A stretch of 64,000 nucleotides of DNA from Peribacillus glennii (GTDB lineage Bacteria > Bacillota > Bacilli > Bacillales > DSM-1321). This document shows, in pieces, positions 52,950-62,485 of the stretch; within the stretch, counting starts at the first letter, position 1, and every line of letters starts with the position of its first letter. The stretch is from the NCBI RefSeq assembly GCF_003429105.1, contig NZ_QVTD01000003.1:868001-932000 (forward strand), in the 5' to 3' direction. Made by a program: the position numbers and the translations under genes. Under the pieces are notes generated by a model. The model ran no database searches, was not told where the DNA came from, and saw only the letters and a list, made by a program, of their open reading frames with translations.

Positions 52950-53216
52950 TCACACATCTTCCATCACCCGTACATAAACAGAAACCAAATTCGCCTTTTC
53001 TATAGCGGGCAGATCAGCCCCCATGACCCTTTTGACACTAACATAAAACTTTTCATGCTTTGGTTTTCGTGTACGGGGATGCGCGTTTTCATCAAGAAGC
53101 TCGCGTCTTATTAGCTCCCGCAAAATCTCCCCTGGTTCAGCGCTGGCACCCGCTTTAACTGCCCGATTGTTCCATAATCCCAGATAGGCGGTTAACAAAT
53201 CAGCTTCATTACTCAT
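52950..53216 (-). CDS. Hypothetical protein, 88 residues
   Basis: Start ATG at 53216 (AGAAGTGA upstream); a TTG two codons earlier is weaker. Soluble, helical in the N-terminal half (NEADLLTAYLGLWNNRAVKA) and basic in the middle (ENAHPRTRKPKHEKFYVSV). The family is not recognised. It has a divergent neighbour. Confidence 0.6.
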   Translation of the reverse strand: MSNEADLLTAYLGLWNNRAVKAGASAEPGEILRELIRRELLDENAHPRTRKPKHEKFYVSVKRVMGADLPAIEKANLVSVYVRVMEDV

Positions 53217-53322
53217 CTTCAATCACTTCTAACCCACTCTCTCTTTAAACATTCTTTTCCTATAATGGTACATAATCCGGACTTGTCTGGCAAAAATAAT
53301 CTGTAAAAAAGGAGTGAAAAAC

Positions 53323-53571
53323 TTGTCATCAGTATACCGATGCCCAAATTGCAAAACGAATAAATCAAGGTTTAACTTGATCCAGCAAGTGTCCGTACCT
53401 GTAAAAAAAGACCCTAATTCCGGAGAGATTGTACAGCAATACACAAATGAAACATTGGATCCCTTCCATTTGCCATATACAGGGCCGAATCTCCGTGTAC
53501 AATGCGGAGTATGCGGCTCGATTGGAGAAGAAAAAACCTTTTCAGCATTCGGCGCAATGAATATGGGGTAG
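53323..53571 (+). CDS. Small zinc-ribbon protein, 82 residues
   Basis: TTG start at 53323, six bases after AAGGAGTG. Four cysteines in two knuckles (YRCPNCKTNKSRF and VQCGVCGSIG) suggest one zinc site. The middle is polar (NSGEIVQQYTNETLDPF). No specific family is recognised. It faces away from the 88-residue gene. Confidence 0.7.
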   Translation: MSSVYRCPNCKTNKSRFNLIQQVSVPVKKDPNSGEIVQQYTNETLDPFHLPYTGPNLRVQCGVCGSIGEEKTFSAFGAMNMG

Positions 53572-53706
53572 GTAAAAAAGGCCTTTTAAAACAATAGAAA
53601 CCCGTAATTGTCATGATATGAACGTCCTGGTGTGCATTAAAAATCTTCTTACTATATAGCAATTAGCCGTACTTTCTTTAGATTATGTACATGGGTGGTG
53701 TATTAG

Positions 53707-54567
53707 ATGAACAGTTGGGTTGATGTATTGCTGCGATCCTTGTTATTTATAGTTGTATTATTCATATTTACAAAGATACTGGGAAAAAAGCAAATCTCGG
53801 AGTTATCGTATTTTGAATACATTTCGGGAATTACGACAGGCAGTATAGCAGCTGAAATTATGATGGGACTTGATAGTCATTTTATGCATGGAGTAATCGG
53901 CATAGGATTATTGACCCTCATTACACTTCTTGTGGATTGGATTTCCATAAAGAGCAACAAATTCAGTAACTTTGTTGAGGGTAAAAAAACAATCGTCATT
54001 AAAGAAGGAAAAATCCTTGAGGAGAATTTAAAAAAAGAGAAGTACACCTTCAAAGAGCTTTCTTCTCTCCTCCGGAAAAAAAATGTGTTCAATATAGAGG
54101 ATGTAGAATTGGCTATTTTGGAAGAGCGCGGAGATATCAGTGTGCTATTAAAAAAAGAAAAACAACCACTGACAGCTGCGGATATTGGGTTAATAACTCA
54201 GCAGAATAAAAAATCCTTTACGGTTATATTTGATGGGATAATTGATGAAGACGCTCTTTCCGATTCAGGATATAATCAACAATGGCTTGATGAGCAGCTG
54301 AAAAACAATCAAGTTCAGGCAAAGGATGTATTTTTATTTCAAATTAAATCTGACGGGCAAATATGGATTGACTATAGAGATGATAAAAAAGGAACTATAC
54401 AACAAAATGAAAGTCAGCAGCTCGTAACATCGTTGATGAATTGCCGTAAAGAGATAGAACAAATCAACGAAAATTCAATAAAAGGAGATAAAACCAGCCT
54501 GCAAAAACCGATAGACATGCTCAATGAAGTCATTCATACTATAAAAATGGAAACCAAACAAAACTAA
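53707..54567 (+). CDS. DUF421-family membrane protein (YetF/YdfR-like)
   Basis: 286 residues with GGTGGTG upstream of the ATG. Three N-terminal helices are followed by two soluble domains. Family features are FIFTKILGKKQISELSYFEY and SIAAEIMM, then WISIKSNKFSNFVEGKKTIV and DVELAILEERGDISVLLKKE. A C-terminal Gln/Asn-rich region matches the associated DUF3290-type end. Members of this group are linked to spore or stress functions. Exact role unknown. Confidence 0.88.
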   Translation: MNSWVDVLLRSLLFIVVLFIFTKILGKKQISELSYFEYISGITTGSIAAEIMMGLDSHFMHGVIGIGLLTLITLLVDWISIKSNKFSNFVEGKKTIVIKEGKILEENLKKEKYTFKELSSLLRKKNVFNIEDVELAILEERGDISVLLKKEKQPLTAADIGLITQQNKKSFTVIFDGIIDEDALSDSGYNQQWLDEQLKNNQVQAKDVFLFQIKSDGQIWIDYRDDKKGTIQQNESQQLVTSLMNCRKEIEQINENSIKGDKTSLQKPIDMLNEVIHTIKMETKQN

Positions 54568-54591
54568 GAATCCATTCTCTTGCATTAAAAA

Positions 54592-54636
54592 ATCCCTGCC
54601 ATCTATTTCTATATGGCAGGGATCAGGATTTTTTTA
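54592..54636 (+). terminator. Terminator of the DUF421 gene
   Basis: Perfect 11-bp ATCCCTGCCAT / ATGGCAGGGAT stem, then T7 after a five-base gap. Confidence 0.75.
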
Positions 54637-54669
54637 AAGGAACCTATTTAAGACTTTTTTCCTTTTTTT

Positions 54670-54990
54670 CATAATGGGAACCCATCCCACAGTAGTCACG
54701 AAGATACTTTCGCAACTACCTTGCTATCGTCCTGAAGAGTGAAATGGCGGCGTGTGAATTCAGGAATACAAATCAAATCCCCAGGATTAAGATTTACTTC
54801 AGGAAAACCTGTTTTTGCCTTCGATTACAAGAATGCCATGCCCCGGTAATACAGTCGGTTGCCAGGTTTCATAGGGATAGATTCCTTCACCTATTGAAAT
54901 AAGAAGACAGCGTATATATGTTTTTAATTGCTGTGAAAAATTATTTCCGTTTAAGACAGTAAATTTTTCAGACGAAAGAATGCCGATCGT
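54670..54990 (-). pseudogene. mtnD: Decayed mtnD (acireductone dioxygenase) fragment
   Basis: Directly after mtnE, the minus strand reads GHGILVIEGKNRF, then in a second frame EVNLNPGDLICIPEF, TRRHFTLQDDSKVVAK, then in a third IFVTTVGWVPI. These pieces in that order match MtnD (GHGIFVIEGK, LNPGDLISVPENTRHYFTLQ, FVTTEGWVP). There are at least two frameshifts and the N-terminal half is not recognised. No start codon is present. Confidence 0.8.
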
Positions 54991-56163
54991 TCAAAAAATT
55001 TTTAGTGCTTCGATTCTGCTGACAGCTTTCAAAAGCCTATCCTCAGTTGTCAGCAAACCGGCACGGACATATCCTTCCCCGTATTCCCCGAAACCGATTC
55101 CCGGTGCAACCGCAACATGTGCATGGCTCAACAAGTAATCGGAAAAATCCTGGGAGGTAAATCCATCAGGGACCTTCAGCCAGGAGAAAAAGGATCCCGC
55201 GGGCGCCGACACATTCCAGCCAATGGACTGCAATCCTCCAATAAAAACGTTCCGTCGGGATTCATATGTCCTTACCAATTCTTCTACACAATCCTGCGGA
55301 CCTAATAGGGCCTCAGCTGCTGCTTCCTGTACCGCCGGGAACAGGCTCACATACAGATGGTCCTGCAAAAGCTCTATCGCTTCAATCACGCTTTGGTTTC
55401 CGACCGCGAATCCGACGCGCCAGCCGGCCATGTTATACGTTTTTGAGAGCGTATAAATTTCAATCCCTGTTTCTTTAGCCCCTTCCACCTGAAGGAAGCT
55501 TAGCGGCTTGTCTCCTTCAAATCCTATCCCCCCGTAAGCAAAGTCATGCACGACACAGATGGAGTGTTCCTTTGCAAGCTCCACTGTTTCCTTAAAAAAC
55601 TCCTCAGTTGCCATTGCGCCTGTTGGATTATTCGGGTAGTTCAGGAACATCAATTTTGCCTTCTCCAACGCTTCTGTACCCAATTGGCCATAGTCAGGCA
55701 AATATCCCTTGTCTTCCTTTAGCGGCATCATTTCCATTTTTGCCCGTGCAAGGGCCACGCCTGACCAATAATCCGGATATCCCGGGTCAGGGACCAAGAC
55801 TGTGTCACCTGGATTCAAAAGGCATTGGGGCAATTCGACCAGGCCCGCCTTGCCGCCGAACAGAATCGCAACTTCTTTGGCTGGATCAAGCTCCACGCCA
55901 AATTCCCTTTTATAATATTCACAGACCGCCTCTTTCAGGTACCCTGCTCCCCTGAAGGGTGAATATTTATGATTAATCGGATTTTCAGCCGCTGTCCGCA
56001 GCTTTGCAACGATATGTCGTGGTGTCGGCTGGTCTGGATTGCCCTGGCCGAGATTGATCACATCGTATCCCTCGGCTGCAATTTCCCCCACTTTGGAAAC
56101 AAGCGATGCAAAAAATTGTTTTGGGAGTGTATGTAATACATCGGACTTTTCAAAATATGCCAT
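54991..56163 (-). CDS. mtnE: Aminotransferase MtnE of methionine salvage
   Basis: 390 residues with all PLP features: the Schiff-base lysine in EIYTLSKTYNMAGWRVGFA, NYPNNPTGAM, HDFAYGGIGFEGDKPLSFLQ. The sequence follows B. subtilis MtnE (YkrV) closely from HTLPKQFFASLVSKV to the end. It transaminates 2-keto-4-methylthiobutyrate to methionine. It is intact, although the flanking mtnU and mtnD are decayed, so it may now serve as a general aminotransferase. Confidence 0.9.
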   Translation of the reverse strand: MAYFEKSDVLHTLPKQFFASLVSKVGEIAAEGYDVINLGQGNPDQPTPRHIVAKLRTAAENPINHKYSPFRGAGYLKEAVCEYYKREFGVELDPAKEVAILFGGKAGLVELPQCLLNPGDTVLVPDPGYPDYWSGVALARAKMEMMPLKEDKGYLPDYGQLGTEALEKAKLMFLNYPNNPTGAMATEEFFKETVELAKEHSICVVHDFAYGGIGFEGDKPLSFLQVEGAKETGIEIYTLSKTYNMAGWRVGFAVGNQSVIEAIELLQDHLYVSLFPAVQEAAAEALLGPQDCVEELVRTYESRRNVFIGGLQSIGWNVSAPAGSFFSWLKVPDGFTSQDFSDYLLSHAHVAVAPGIGFGEYGEGYVRAGLLTTEDRLLKAVSRIEALKIF

Positions 56164-56267
56164 ATGTCCACCTACTTCTGAATTTTCTTAAAAATATAGA
56201 CAAAACGATATACCGTTAATTTAATATAGTAAAGCTATTTTTTCAAGAAAATAATGGAGTGATAGAA

Positions 56268-56542
56268 ATGAAATGGCAGATTGCCTGTATCCAGCTTGAT
56301 ATCTCATTCGGCCATCCAAATTCCAGTTATGGGTCTGCGGAAAATAAAATATTAGAAGCAGCAAAGCCGGCGCGGACGTTATCGTCCTGCCGTGACTATG
56401 GACAACAGGCTATATGATTTAGCCCGATTGGACGAAATTGCCGACAATAAGGCCGGGCGGATGGTTCAATTACTGTATGAATGGCGGGAAAATATGAAGT
56501 AATATTATCGGGGACTCCATTCAAAACCTGAATACACCTTAA
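56268..56542 (+). pseudogene. mtnU: Decayed mtnU (carbon-nitrogen hydrolase) fragment
   Basis: It keeps a ribosome site and ATG, then reads MKWQIACIQLDISFGHPNSS. After that it breaks into ADVIVLP-stop-LWTTGY, YDLARLDEIADNKAGRMVQL and NIIGDSI in other frames. The pieces match the N-terminus of B. subtilis MtnU (MKWTISCLQFDISYG, VLVLPELWTTGYDLANLDE). At least three frame breaks are present and most of the gene is missing. The 457-base gap from mtnE to the LCP gene holds only this relic and a hairpin. Confidence 0.8.
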
Positions 56543-56570
56543 ATGTTTGAACTGCATTGATGTAACATAT

Positions 56571-56617
56571 AGAGGATGTGCTCATAGGGGGGTCAGCCCA
56601 CATATCACACATCCTCT
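56571..56617 (-). terminator. Hairpin after the LCP gene
   Basis: AGAGGATGTG / CACATCCTCT with a 27-base loop; there is no long T run on the minus strand, so termination is uncertain. Confidence 0.45.
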
Positions 56618-56620
56618 AAT

Positions 56621-57532
56621 TTATTCTCCGAAAAAATTTATTAAGGCACGTTTGTTTTCTTCTTTGTTTATTTGCAGGACCGCTCCTGAATGAGGATAGG
56701 ACTTATCCAAAAAGGATCCTTCAACAGGAATCCTTAAAGTGCTGACATCCTCAATCTGATGAAAAAGCATGATGGAGCCTAACTCCGCCAATTCTTTCAC
56801 ACCCATATCAGTATCAGTCAACGCAAAAGTTTCTTTAATAACATGAGGCAATGTGAAGATTCCATCAACTGAATAAAGTCGTTCGTACATGATATCCTTT
56901 AACTGTAGAAGTACCTCCTGCTGCCGCTTCACCCTGCCAAAATCGCTTTCGCTGTCATGGCGAAAACGTACGTATTTCAGGATCTCGTCCCCGTGCAAGA
57001 CCTGCTCCCCCTTAGTTGCCTCGAGGCTCATATCTTGAATCATTTCGGGCTTGATATTCGCTTTTATTCCCTCTGGAGCAAGCAGGTCGACAAGCTGGAT
57101 AAAGCCTTGAAAATCAATCGTGGCTACATGGTCGGCCTTAATATGGAAATTCTCATATATCGTTTGTTTCAGCAGCTTGGTACCTCCCAAGTAGTAGGAC
57201 ATATTAATTTTATTGTAACCATTATTATAGCCTGGAATCTTTACGTAGCTGTCCCTCATGATTGAGGCAAGCTTCATTCTATTGCCCGCCCTGTCATAAC
57301 GGGCCAAAAGGATTGCATCCGACCGGGAATCAGGTTCCCCCCTTGAATCTATTCCTACCAATAAGTAAATTTTTTCAGGTTTGATTCCATCTACAGAATC
57401 TGCGTCAGCAGGATTCATTCTCGAGGATTTCAAATTGTTTTCATCCGGTTTTGTCCGATCATCAAGTGGCATTCCCCCACAGGCCGAAACAATCAGGAAA
57501 AAGGATAAAACAGTAATTGCACGTAAACTCAT
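56621..57532 (-). CDS. LCP-family protein anchored as a lipoprotein
   Basis: 303 residues from the ATG at 57532 behind GAGGTGG; the longer frame has no site. LCP features are IYLLVGIDSRGEPDSRSDAI, SIMRDSYVKIPGYNNGYNKI and FRHDSESDFGRVKRQQEVL, whose arginines bind the pyrophosphate of polyprenyl substrates. LCP enzymes attach teichoic acids to peptidoglycan. The N-terminus SFFLIVSAC is a lipobox (Cys near 18), which is unusual because LCP proteins normally have a transmembrane anchor. Confidence 0.88.
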   Translation of the reverse strand: MSLRAITVLSFFLIVSACGGMPLDDRTKPDENNLKSSRMNPADADSVDGIKPEKIYLLVGIDSRGEPDSRSDAILLARYDRAGNRMKLASIMRDSYVKIPGYNNGYNKINMSYYLGGTKLLKQTIYENFHIKADHVATIDFQGFIQLVDLLAPEGIKANIKPEMIQDMSLEATKGEQVLHGDEILKYVRFRHDSESDFGRVKRQQEVLLQLKDIMYERLYSVDGIFTLPHVIKETFALTDTDMGVKELAELGSIMLFHQIEDVSTLRIPVEGSFLDKSYPHSGAVLQINKEENKRALINFFGE

Positions 57533-57688
57533 GAAGACCACCTCGGATTGGGACAAGTACCCATAGCTTCCCCTGTGCTTTGGGATATATACCCGCTTTA
57601 AATTTTTTGTGCTTAATCCGACGATGCAACGTGCAGGGTGGAAATAATAAGATATCCTTTTTTCGCAGCAGACAGTCAATCCAGTACG

Positions 57689-57723
57689 CAAAAAAAGGCC
57701 ATCCCATAAAAGAAATGGCCTTC
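57689..57723 (-). terminator. Terminator of ctpA
   Basis: AAGGCCAT / ATGGCCTT hairpin then T7 on the minus strand. Confidence 0.8.
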
Positions 57724-57726
57724 TTC

Positions 57727-59196
57727 TTATTTGATTTCCTTTTTCAAAACATCTGCCGCTTTTTTTACTTGTGTATCGTTTTGAAGGATTTTCTCCCTCA
57801 ATTGTTCCATCAATTTCATGGTTGTACTGCCTTTTATTGTTCCGGTAGCCTTAAGCTTATGATCTTTCTGAAACTTGGTGACTGCGGCTTTTGTTTCCTG
57901 GTCGAAAAAGCCGTCGACATTCCCCGGGTCCAGGCCGATCGCTTTCAGCATTGCCTCTGCTGATTTGACCTCGGCCGATGAAGATGACTGCTTTAATTCC
58001 TTCTCTGGGGAAATATAGAGTAAATTCGCATAGGAAGGCAAAGCCACTGCATTGTCGGGCTTGATCCCTTTTTTGTGGATCCAGTTCCCCTTTGGCGTCA
58101 GCCATTTTGCCGCTGTGTATTTGAAATTGGAACCGTCTTTAAAGTCTTCTGCCGTTTGTACCGTTCCCTTACCGAAAGATTTTTCGCCGATTAACTTGAT
58201 TCCTGCAGCTTCACTTACGGCTGCGGCAACAATCTCGGATGCGCTGGCGCTTCCTTTGTCTATCAATACGACCATTGGCTTTTTCAATTCCCCATTGTTT
58301 TCCGATTTAATGACTTCTTTCTTTCCTGCCCGGTCTTCAACCTGCAGGATCACCTCGCCATCAGGTATAAACATACTGGAAATTTCCATCGCCTGATCCA
58401 GGAGGCCCCCCGGGTTGCCACGCAAATCAAGAATCAAGCCCTTCATGCCTTTTGCTTCCATGTCTTCTAATGCCGTACGCAAGTCTTTTGCCGTATTATC
58501 GGAAAAACTTGTCACCTGGACTTTGGCAATTCCTTCAGGCAGCATTTCCGCATAAACGGTTTCAATCGGAATCGTATCGCGGATAATCGTTATCTTGATC
58601 GGTTCGGATGCGTTGCCCCGTGAAATCATTAATTCCACTTTCGTGCCCTTTTTCCCGCGGATATGCGTAACAGCTTCAGATGAACTCATCCCATGCAAGC
58701 TTTTCCCATTTACGCTTAAGATGATATCATTTGGTTTGATTCCTGCTTTTTCGGCTGGCGAGCCTTTGATGGGCGATACGACCATGATCCTGGAATCCTG
58801 TTCCTGAATCTCGGCACCTATCCCCTCAAAAGAAGATGAAATGCTTTGGTGAAAGCTTTTCGCCTCTGCTTCATTCATATAATCCGAATAAGGATCATCC
58901 AAGGACTCGAGCATTCCGTTGATTGCCCCATTGATCAACGTATTGTCATCCACTTCTTTATAATACTTGTTTTTTATTGTGTCATAGGTCGAATATAATT
59001 TATCAAATTCCTCCCGCTGATTTGCAGCTATCGGGGCGAAAGATTGAACCTTTTCATCGCCAAACGACAGGGCAATTGCGGTTATCCCTGCTGTTACAAA
59101 GATAAGCAAAACAATTCCCAATATGAATGGGAATTTCTTTATCTTTATGAATTTAGAAGCGTTGTTTGGCTCCTGTTGCTTTTTATCTTCTTCCAC
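57727..59196 (-). CDS. ctpA: Carboxy-terminal processing protease (S41 family)
   Basis: 489 residues from the GTG at 59196 (GGTGA upstream); another GTG two codons earlier is possible. One N-terminal transmembrane helix (FPFILGIVLLIFVTAGITAI). PDZ domain at about 125-210 (FEGIGAEIQEQDS). Protease core with catalytic Ser in DKGSASASEIVAAA and Lys in KSFGKGTVQ. C-terminal peptidoglycan-binding domain (LKAIGLDPGNVDGFFDQETK). It acts outside the membrane on envelope proteins. Being beside deoD is consistent with B. subtilis CtpA. Confidence 0.88.
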   Translation of the reverse strand: MEEDKKQQEPNNASKFIKIKKFPFILGIVLLIFVTAGITAIALSFGDEKVQSFAPIAANQREEFDKLYSTYDTIKNKYYKEVDDNTLINGAINGMLESLDDPYSDYMNEAEAKSFHQSISSSFEGIGAEIQEQDSRIMVVSPIKGSPAEKAGIKPNDIILSVNGKSLHGMSSSEAVTHIRGKKGTKVELMISRGNASEPIKITIIRDTIPIETVYAEMLPEGIAKVQVTSFSDNTAKDLRTALEDMEAKGMKGLILDLRGNPGGLLDQAMEISSMFIPDGEVILQVEDRAGKKEVIKSENNGELKKPMVVLIDKGSASASEIVAAAVSEAAGIKLIGEKSFGKGTVQTAEDFKDGSNFKYTAAKWLTPKGNWIHKKGIKPDNAVALPSYANLLYISPEKELKQSSSSAEVKSAEAMLKAIGLDPGNVDGFFDQETKAAVTKFQKDHKLKATGTIKGSTTMKLMEQLREKILQNDTQVKKAADVLKKEIK

Positions 59197-59240
59197 TAAC
59201 ACTTCACCACTTTCACTGCATTGGGTATCTTAAGCTTTCA

Positions 59241-59945
59241 TTATTCCTGAATGGCTGCTTCCAAAGCCACTTCGATCATTTCATTGAATGTAGTTTGTCT
59301 TTCCTCAGCACTTGTTTCCTCCCCGGTCAGGATATGGTCGCTTACAGTCAATACTGACAGGGCCCTGCGGCCAAATTTGGCTGCAAGAGTGTATAAGGCA
59401 GCGGTTTCCATTTCAATCGCAAGGATTTGATATTTCGCCCATTTTTCGAGCTCGCTGTTATCGTTATAGAATTGGTCAGCGGTAAATACATTCCCTACCT
59501 TAAGATGAAGTCCTTTATTCATCCCTGCATCATAGGCTTTTTTAAGCAAATAAAAATCAGCGGTCGGGGCATAGTCCACTCCGCCAAACGTCAAACGATT
59601 CATCTGTGAATCAGTCGATGCACTCATCGCAAGGATGACATCCCTCACCTTCACATCTTTTTGGATCGCTCCGGCCGTGCCAACCCGAATCAATTTTTGG
59701 GCATTATAGCTCTGCATCAATTCATTGATATAAATTGATATGGAAGGTACACCCATGCCTGTCCCCTGTACAGAAATACGTTTTCCTTTATATGTACCCG
59801 TATATCCAAACATGTTTCGGACTTCATTATACAGCTTGGCATCTTCCAAAAACGTTTCAGCAATATATTTTGCACGAAGCGGGTCGCCGGGAAGCAGCAC
59901 CGTTTCAGCTATTTCATTTTCTTTTGCTCCAATATGCACACTCAT
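59241..59945 (-). CDS. deoD: Purine-nucleoside phosphorylase
   Basis: 234 residues, typical. The family signature is [16 protein letters not shown] and, near the start, [18 protein letters not shown]. The C-terminal [17 protein letters not shown] holds the active-site Asp neighbourhood. It splits (deoxy)nucleosides to base and (deoxy)ribose 1-phosphate. AGGAGG lies five to seven bases before the ATG. Confidence 0.96.
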   Translation of the reverse strand: MSVHIGAKENEIAETVLLPGDPLRAKYIAETFLEDAKLYNEVRNMFGYTGTYKGKRISVQGTGMGVPSISIYINELMQSYNAQKLIRVGTAGAIQKDVKVRDVILAMSASTDSQMNRLTFGGVDYAPTADFYLLKKAYDAGMNKGLHLKVGNVFTADQFYNDNSELEKWAKYQILAIEMETAALYTLAAKFGRRALSVLTVSDHILTGEETSAEERQTTFNEMIEVALEAAIQE

Positions 59946-60156
59946 TTGCCATACCTCCTATTAAGTGGGAAACGCCACACACAGGCGCTATCCTTTTTCA
60001 CTATATCATAATGTCCCCATCATTGGAAAAAAGAACCCTCTCACTGCGCCTCGTTTCCTGTTTAGATTTTGCTGATTCACCCCAAGCTATAATCAGGGAA
60101 GAAAAATCCCAGGAACAATCGACCGCTTAAGCAAAACGGGTACACAGGAGGGCAAC

Positions 60157-60279
60157 ATGGGAAAAAAACACAGGAACCGTTTAACCCCCAAAAAGAATAA
60201 TCATATTCCGCCTGAAGCGATTATAGCTGAGCACGAAGCTCATGCAAAAGAATATTCGGCTAAAAGAAGAAAGCCTTAG
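60157..60279 (+). CDS. Small basic protein, 40 residues
   Basis: ATG with AGGAGGG six bases upstream. The translation is MGKKHRNRLTPKKNNHIPPE then AIIAEHEAHAKEYSAKRRKP. It is strongly basic and His-rich. No family is recognised. The good ribosome site and codon pattern support it. It lies alone between deoD and ppaC. Confidence 0.65.
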   Translation: MGKKHRNRLTPKKNNHIPPEAIIAEHEAHAKEYSAKRRKP

Positions 60280-60294
60280 CCAACCCATTAAAAC

Positions 60295-60331
60295 GGAAAA
60301 CACCGATGCTTTTATTGGCAACGGTGTTTCC
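60295..60331 (-). terminator. Terminator of ppaC
   Basis: GGAAA-ACACCG / CGGTGT-TTCC hairpin with one bulge, then CGTTTTAA on the minus strand. Confidence 0.6.
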
Positions 60332-60343
60332 ATTTATCATTTA

Positions 60344-61276
60344 TTAAAGTTCTTGAAAAGCTTCTGTCAGTACTGGAACTATTTGTTTTTTACGTGAAAC
60401 GACACCCTTCAAAACGGCTGTGTTGTCGGATAGCGCTACATGATAAGCCTTTTCTACAACGCGTGCCGATTTACCGAGCGCCAGGCCGATTGAATCATTC
60501 GTTAAAATGTCTGTTACGACAAAAAGGAATAAATCCAGGTTGTTTTCTTGGATGCGGGCTGTAATCACTTCCTCAAGCTCGCTCCTGCGGGCAAGCACTT
60601 CATTTGCATCCACAGCATTTACCTGGGCGATCTCAACCTTGCTGTCTCCCATTGAAAATTCCTTTGCATCAAGCGTAATCAATTCTTGTACAGATTTTTC
60701 ACTAAGGTCTGCACCGGCCTTAAGCATTTCAAGCCCATAGGATTCACTGTCAACTCCGGCAATTTCAGCCAGTTCACGCGCTGCCTCGATATCCTCATCC
60801 GTACATGTCGGGGACTTGAAAAGCAGGGAATCGGAAATGATCGCTGACAGCATCAATCCTGCCGTTTCCTTGCTGATTTCAACGCCTTTTTCTTTATACA
60901 GCTTATTCAAAATCGTCGCCGTACAACCAACCGGTTCCGCGCGGTAATACAAGGGGTCGCTTGTTTCAAAATTGGCGATCCGGTGGTGGTCGATAACCTC
61001 CAGTACCTGAACCTTGTCGATATCCTCGGCACTTTGCTGGCGCTCGTTATGGTCAACAAGGATGACCCCGTTCACTTCATTTGCCACGCTTTCCACTAAA
61101 CGCGGTGCTTCCACCTTGAAATAATCAAGCGCATATTGTGTTTCGGAATTGACTTGCCCCAATCGGACAGGTTCTGCATTCATGCCTATTTTTGTTTTTA
61201 ATTCAGCATAAGCGATTGCTGAACAAATCGTGTCTGTGTCTGGGTTTTTGTGTCCGAAGACTAATACTTTTTCCAT
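60344..61276 (-). CDS. ppaC: Manganese-dependent inorganic pyrophosphatase
   Basis: 310 residues from the ATG at 61276, behind AAGGAGAG. DHH-family motifs: [38 protein letters not shown] (the DHH) and SRKKQIVP at the C-terminus. It hydrolyses pyrophosphate in the cytoplasm and is the Bacillus type II enzyme. A 26-residue longer frame is not used. Confidence 0.96.
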   Translation of the reverse strand: MEKVLVFGHKNPDTDTICSAIAYAELKTKIGMNAEPVRLGQVNSETQYALDYFKVEAPRLVESVANEVNGVILVDHNERQQSAEDIDKVQVLEVIDHHRIANFETSDPLYYRAEPVGCTATILNKLYKEKGVEISKETAGLMLSAIISDSLLFKSPTCTDEDIEAARELAEIAGVDSESYGLEMLKAGADLSEKSVQELITLDAKEFSMGDSKVEIAQVNAVDANEVLARRSELEEVITARIQENNLDLFLFVVTDILTNDSIGLALGKSARVVEKAYHVALSDNTAVLKGVVSRKKQIVPVLTEAFQEL

Positions 61277-61660
61277 TATTCTCTCCTTGGTTGTCGATAA
61301 ATATTTAATGGGAACCGCAAGTCTTTCTATTGGCACCACATTCCTAACAATCATTTTATCATAAACTCATTTTGTTTCAATTTCTGAATAAACAAAAACA
61401 AGGATTGCGGCAAGAAAAGTGCAAGCGCCCTTTAATGAAGGAATGTCGACTACCATCTGACACGTCAACTGTCAAACGACGACGTCACAACATCCTCGAA
61501 AAGCTACTCTTTCATTCTTGCTATCTAACACTTTCAATGCTTTCCTGTTCTGGGGAAACCCGGAGAGGGGTGATTTGTAATTTGGAGGCCGACTAAGATC
61601 GGCACGTGCTGGGCAACTGCGGAGCTATCATCTATACAGGTTGAAATCTATAAATTATCC
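61277..61660. other. Intergenic gap, no gene seen
   Basis: A 433-base gap (with the terminator after it) between ppaC and spo0M. It contains AAGTGCAAGCGCCC, reminiscent of scattered Bacillus repeat pieces, but no copy was found elsewhere in the window. No ORF has a ribosome site. Confidence 0.35.
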
Positions 61661-61689
61661 TAAAAAAATACCGGCTTGAGGGCCGGTAT
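61661..61689 (-). terminator. Terminator of the kinase-spo0M operon
   Basis: ATACCGGC / GCCGGTAT hairpin then T7 on the minus strand. Confidence 0.85.
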
Positions 61690-61709
61690 CGGTAATGGAT
61701 ATCTATTTT

Positions 61710-62480
61710 TTAGACATGCCGGCTGATGATTCCGTCCAATTTTTTCGCCATGACTGGAATATCTGAGGACGAGATAAAGCCGCGAACCTTCGTCTCATCC
61801 ATTTCCAGCGCTTCGGCGAACAGCCCCGCCAGCCCTCTTCCTTTCCTGTCAATTTCAAAATAAACTTCAGCCTCGTCATTGTTTTTCACGAAAAGGACTG
61901 CTTCAAGCTCATCCAATTTGCCTTTGTAGGCGCCGGATAAAGGGACGAATTCAAATTCCTGGATAAACGGCATTCTATTACGGAACCTGTATGGGGCTTC
62001 TTCGCAATCAGCGTTCCTCAAATTGAAGCCCAGCTCGCCTAAAGCTGAAAATACGGATTGGACAAGCGGATTCGGCTCAATCCGGATAAAATCTTCATCT
62101 TTAGGGTCGATGGCGTTTTTAATATCAAGCCCGGTTGAGATCCAAACTTTTGTCTTGCCATAAGTTACAGGCGTTTCATTAGGGAGTTTCAAGCTGAACG
62201 GAAATTCCTTGTTCTCTTTCGGTGAGATTTCAAACGGTTCGTTCAGTCTGACCCGCTCTATTGTCGCGATCTGGTGAAATTTTTTGTCATCATGTTCTTT
62301 CACATATGAAGTGTGCAAAGACAGATAAATTTCATCAATTTTCTGGCTCACGCTGCCCCCTTTGATTGAAACGACACCCGTGACGATATCCCCCGGACGG
62401 AAAGTATCCTTTGAAAGCTTAGTATCTACCTGGGTATTTCCAATGCCGATGCTTGCCAGCACTTTGTTAAAAACTGACAT
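61710..62480 (-). CDS. spo0M: Sporulation-control protein Spo0M
   Basis: 256 residues from the ATG at 62480 (GGGAGTG upstream), matching B. subtilis Spo0M. It has an arrestin-like N-terminal domain (FRPGDIVTGVVSIKGGSVSQ, EFPFSLKLPNETPVTYGK), then LDIKNAIDPKDEDFIRIEP and a C-terminal YFEIDRKGRGLAGLFAEA. It affects sporulation stage 0 and cell division. It lies five bases after the kinase gene, in one operon. Confidence 0.92.
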   Translation of the reverse strand: MSVFNKVLASIGIGNTQVDTKLSKDTFRPGDIVTGVVSIKGGSVSQKIDEIYLSLHTSYVKEHDDKKFHQIATIERVRLNEPFEISPKENKEFPFSLKLPNETPVTYGKTKVWISTGLDIKNAIDPKDEDFIRIEPNPLVQSVFSALGELGFNLRNADCEEAPYRFRNRMPFIQEFEFVPLSGAYKGKLDELEAVLFVKNNDEAEVYFEIDRKGRGLAGLFAEALEMDETKVRGFISSSDIPVMAKKLDGIISRHV

Positions 62481-62485
62481 CTCTT

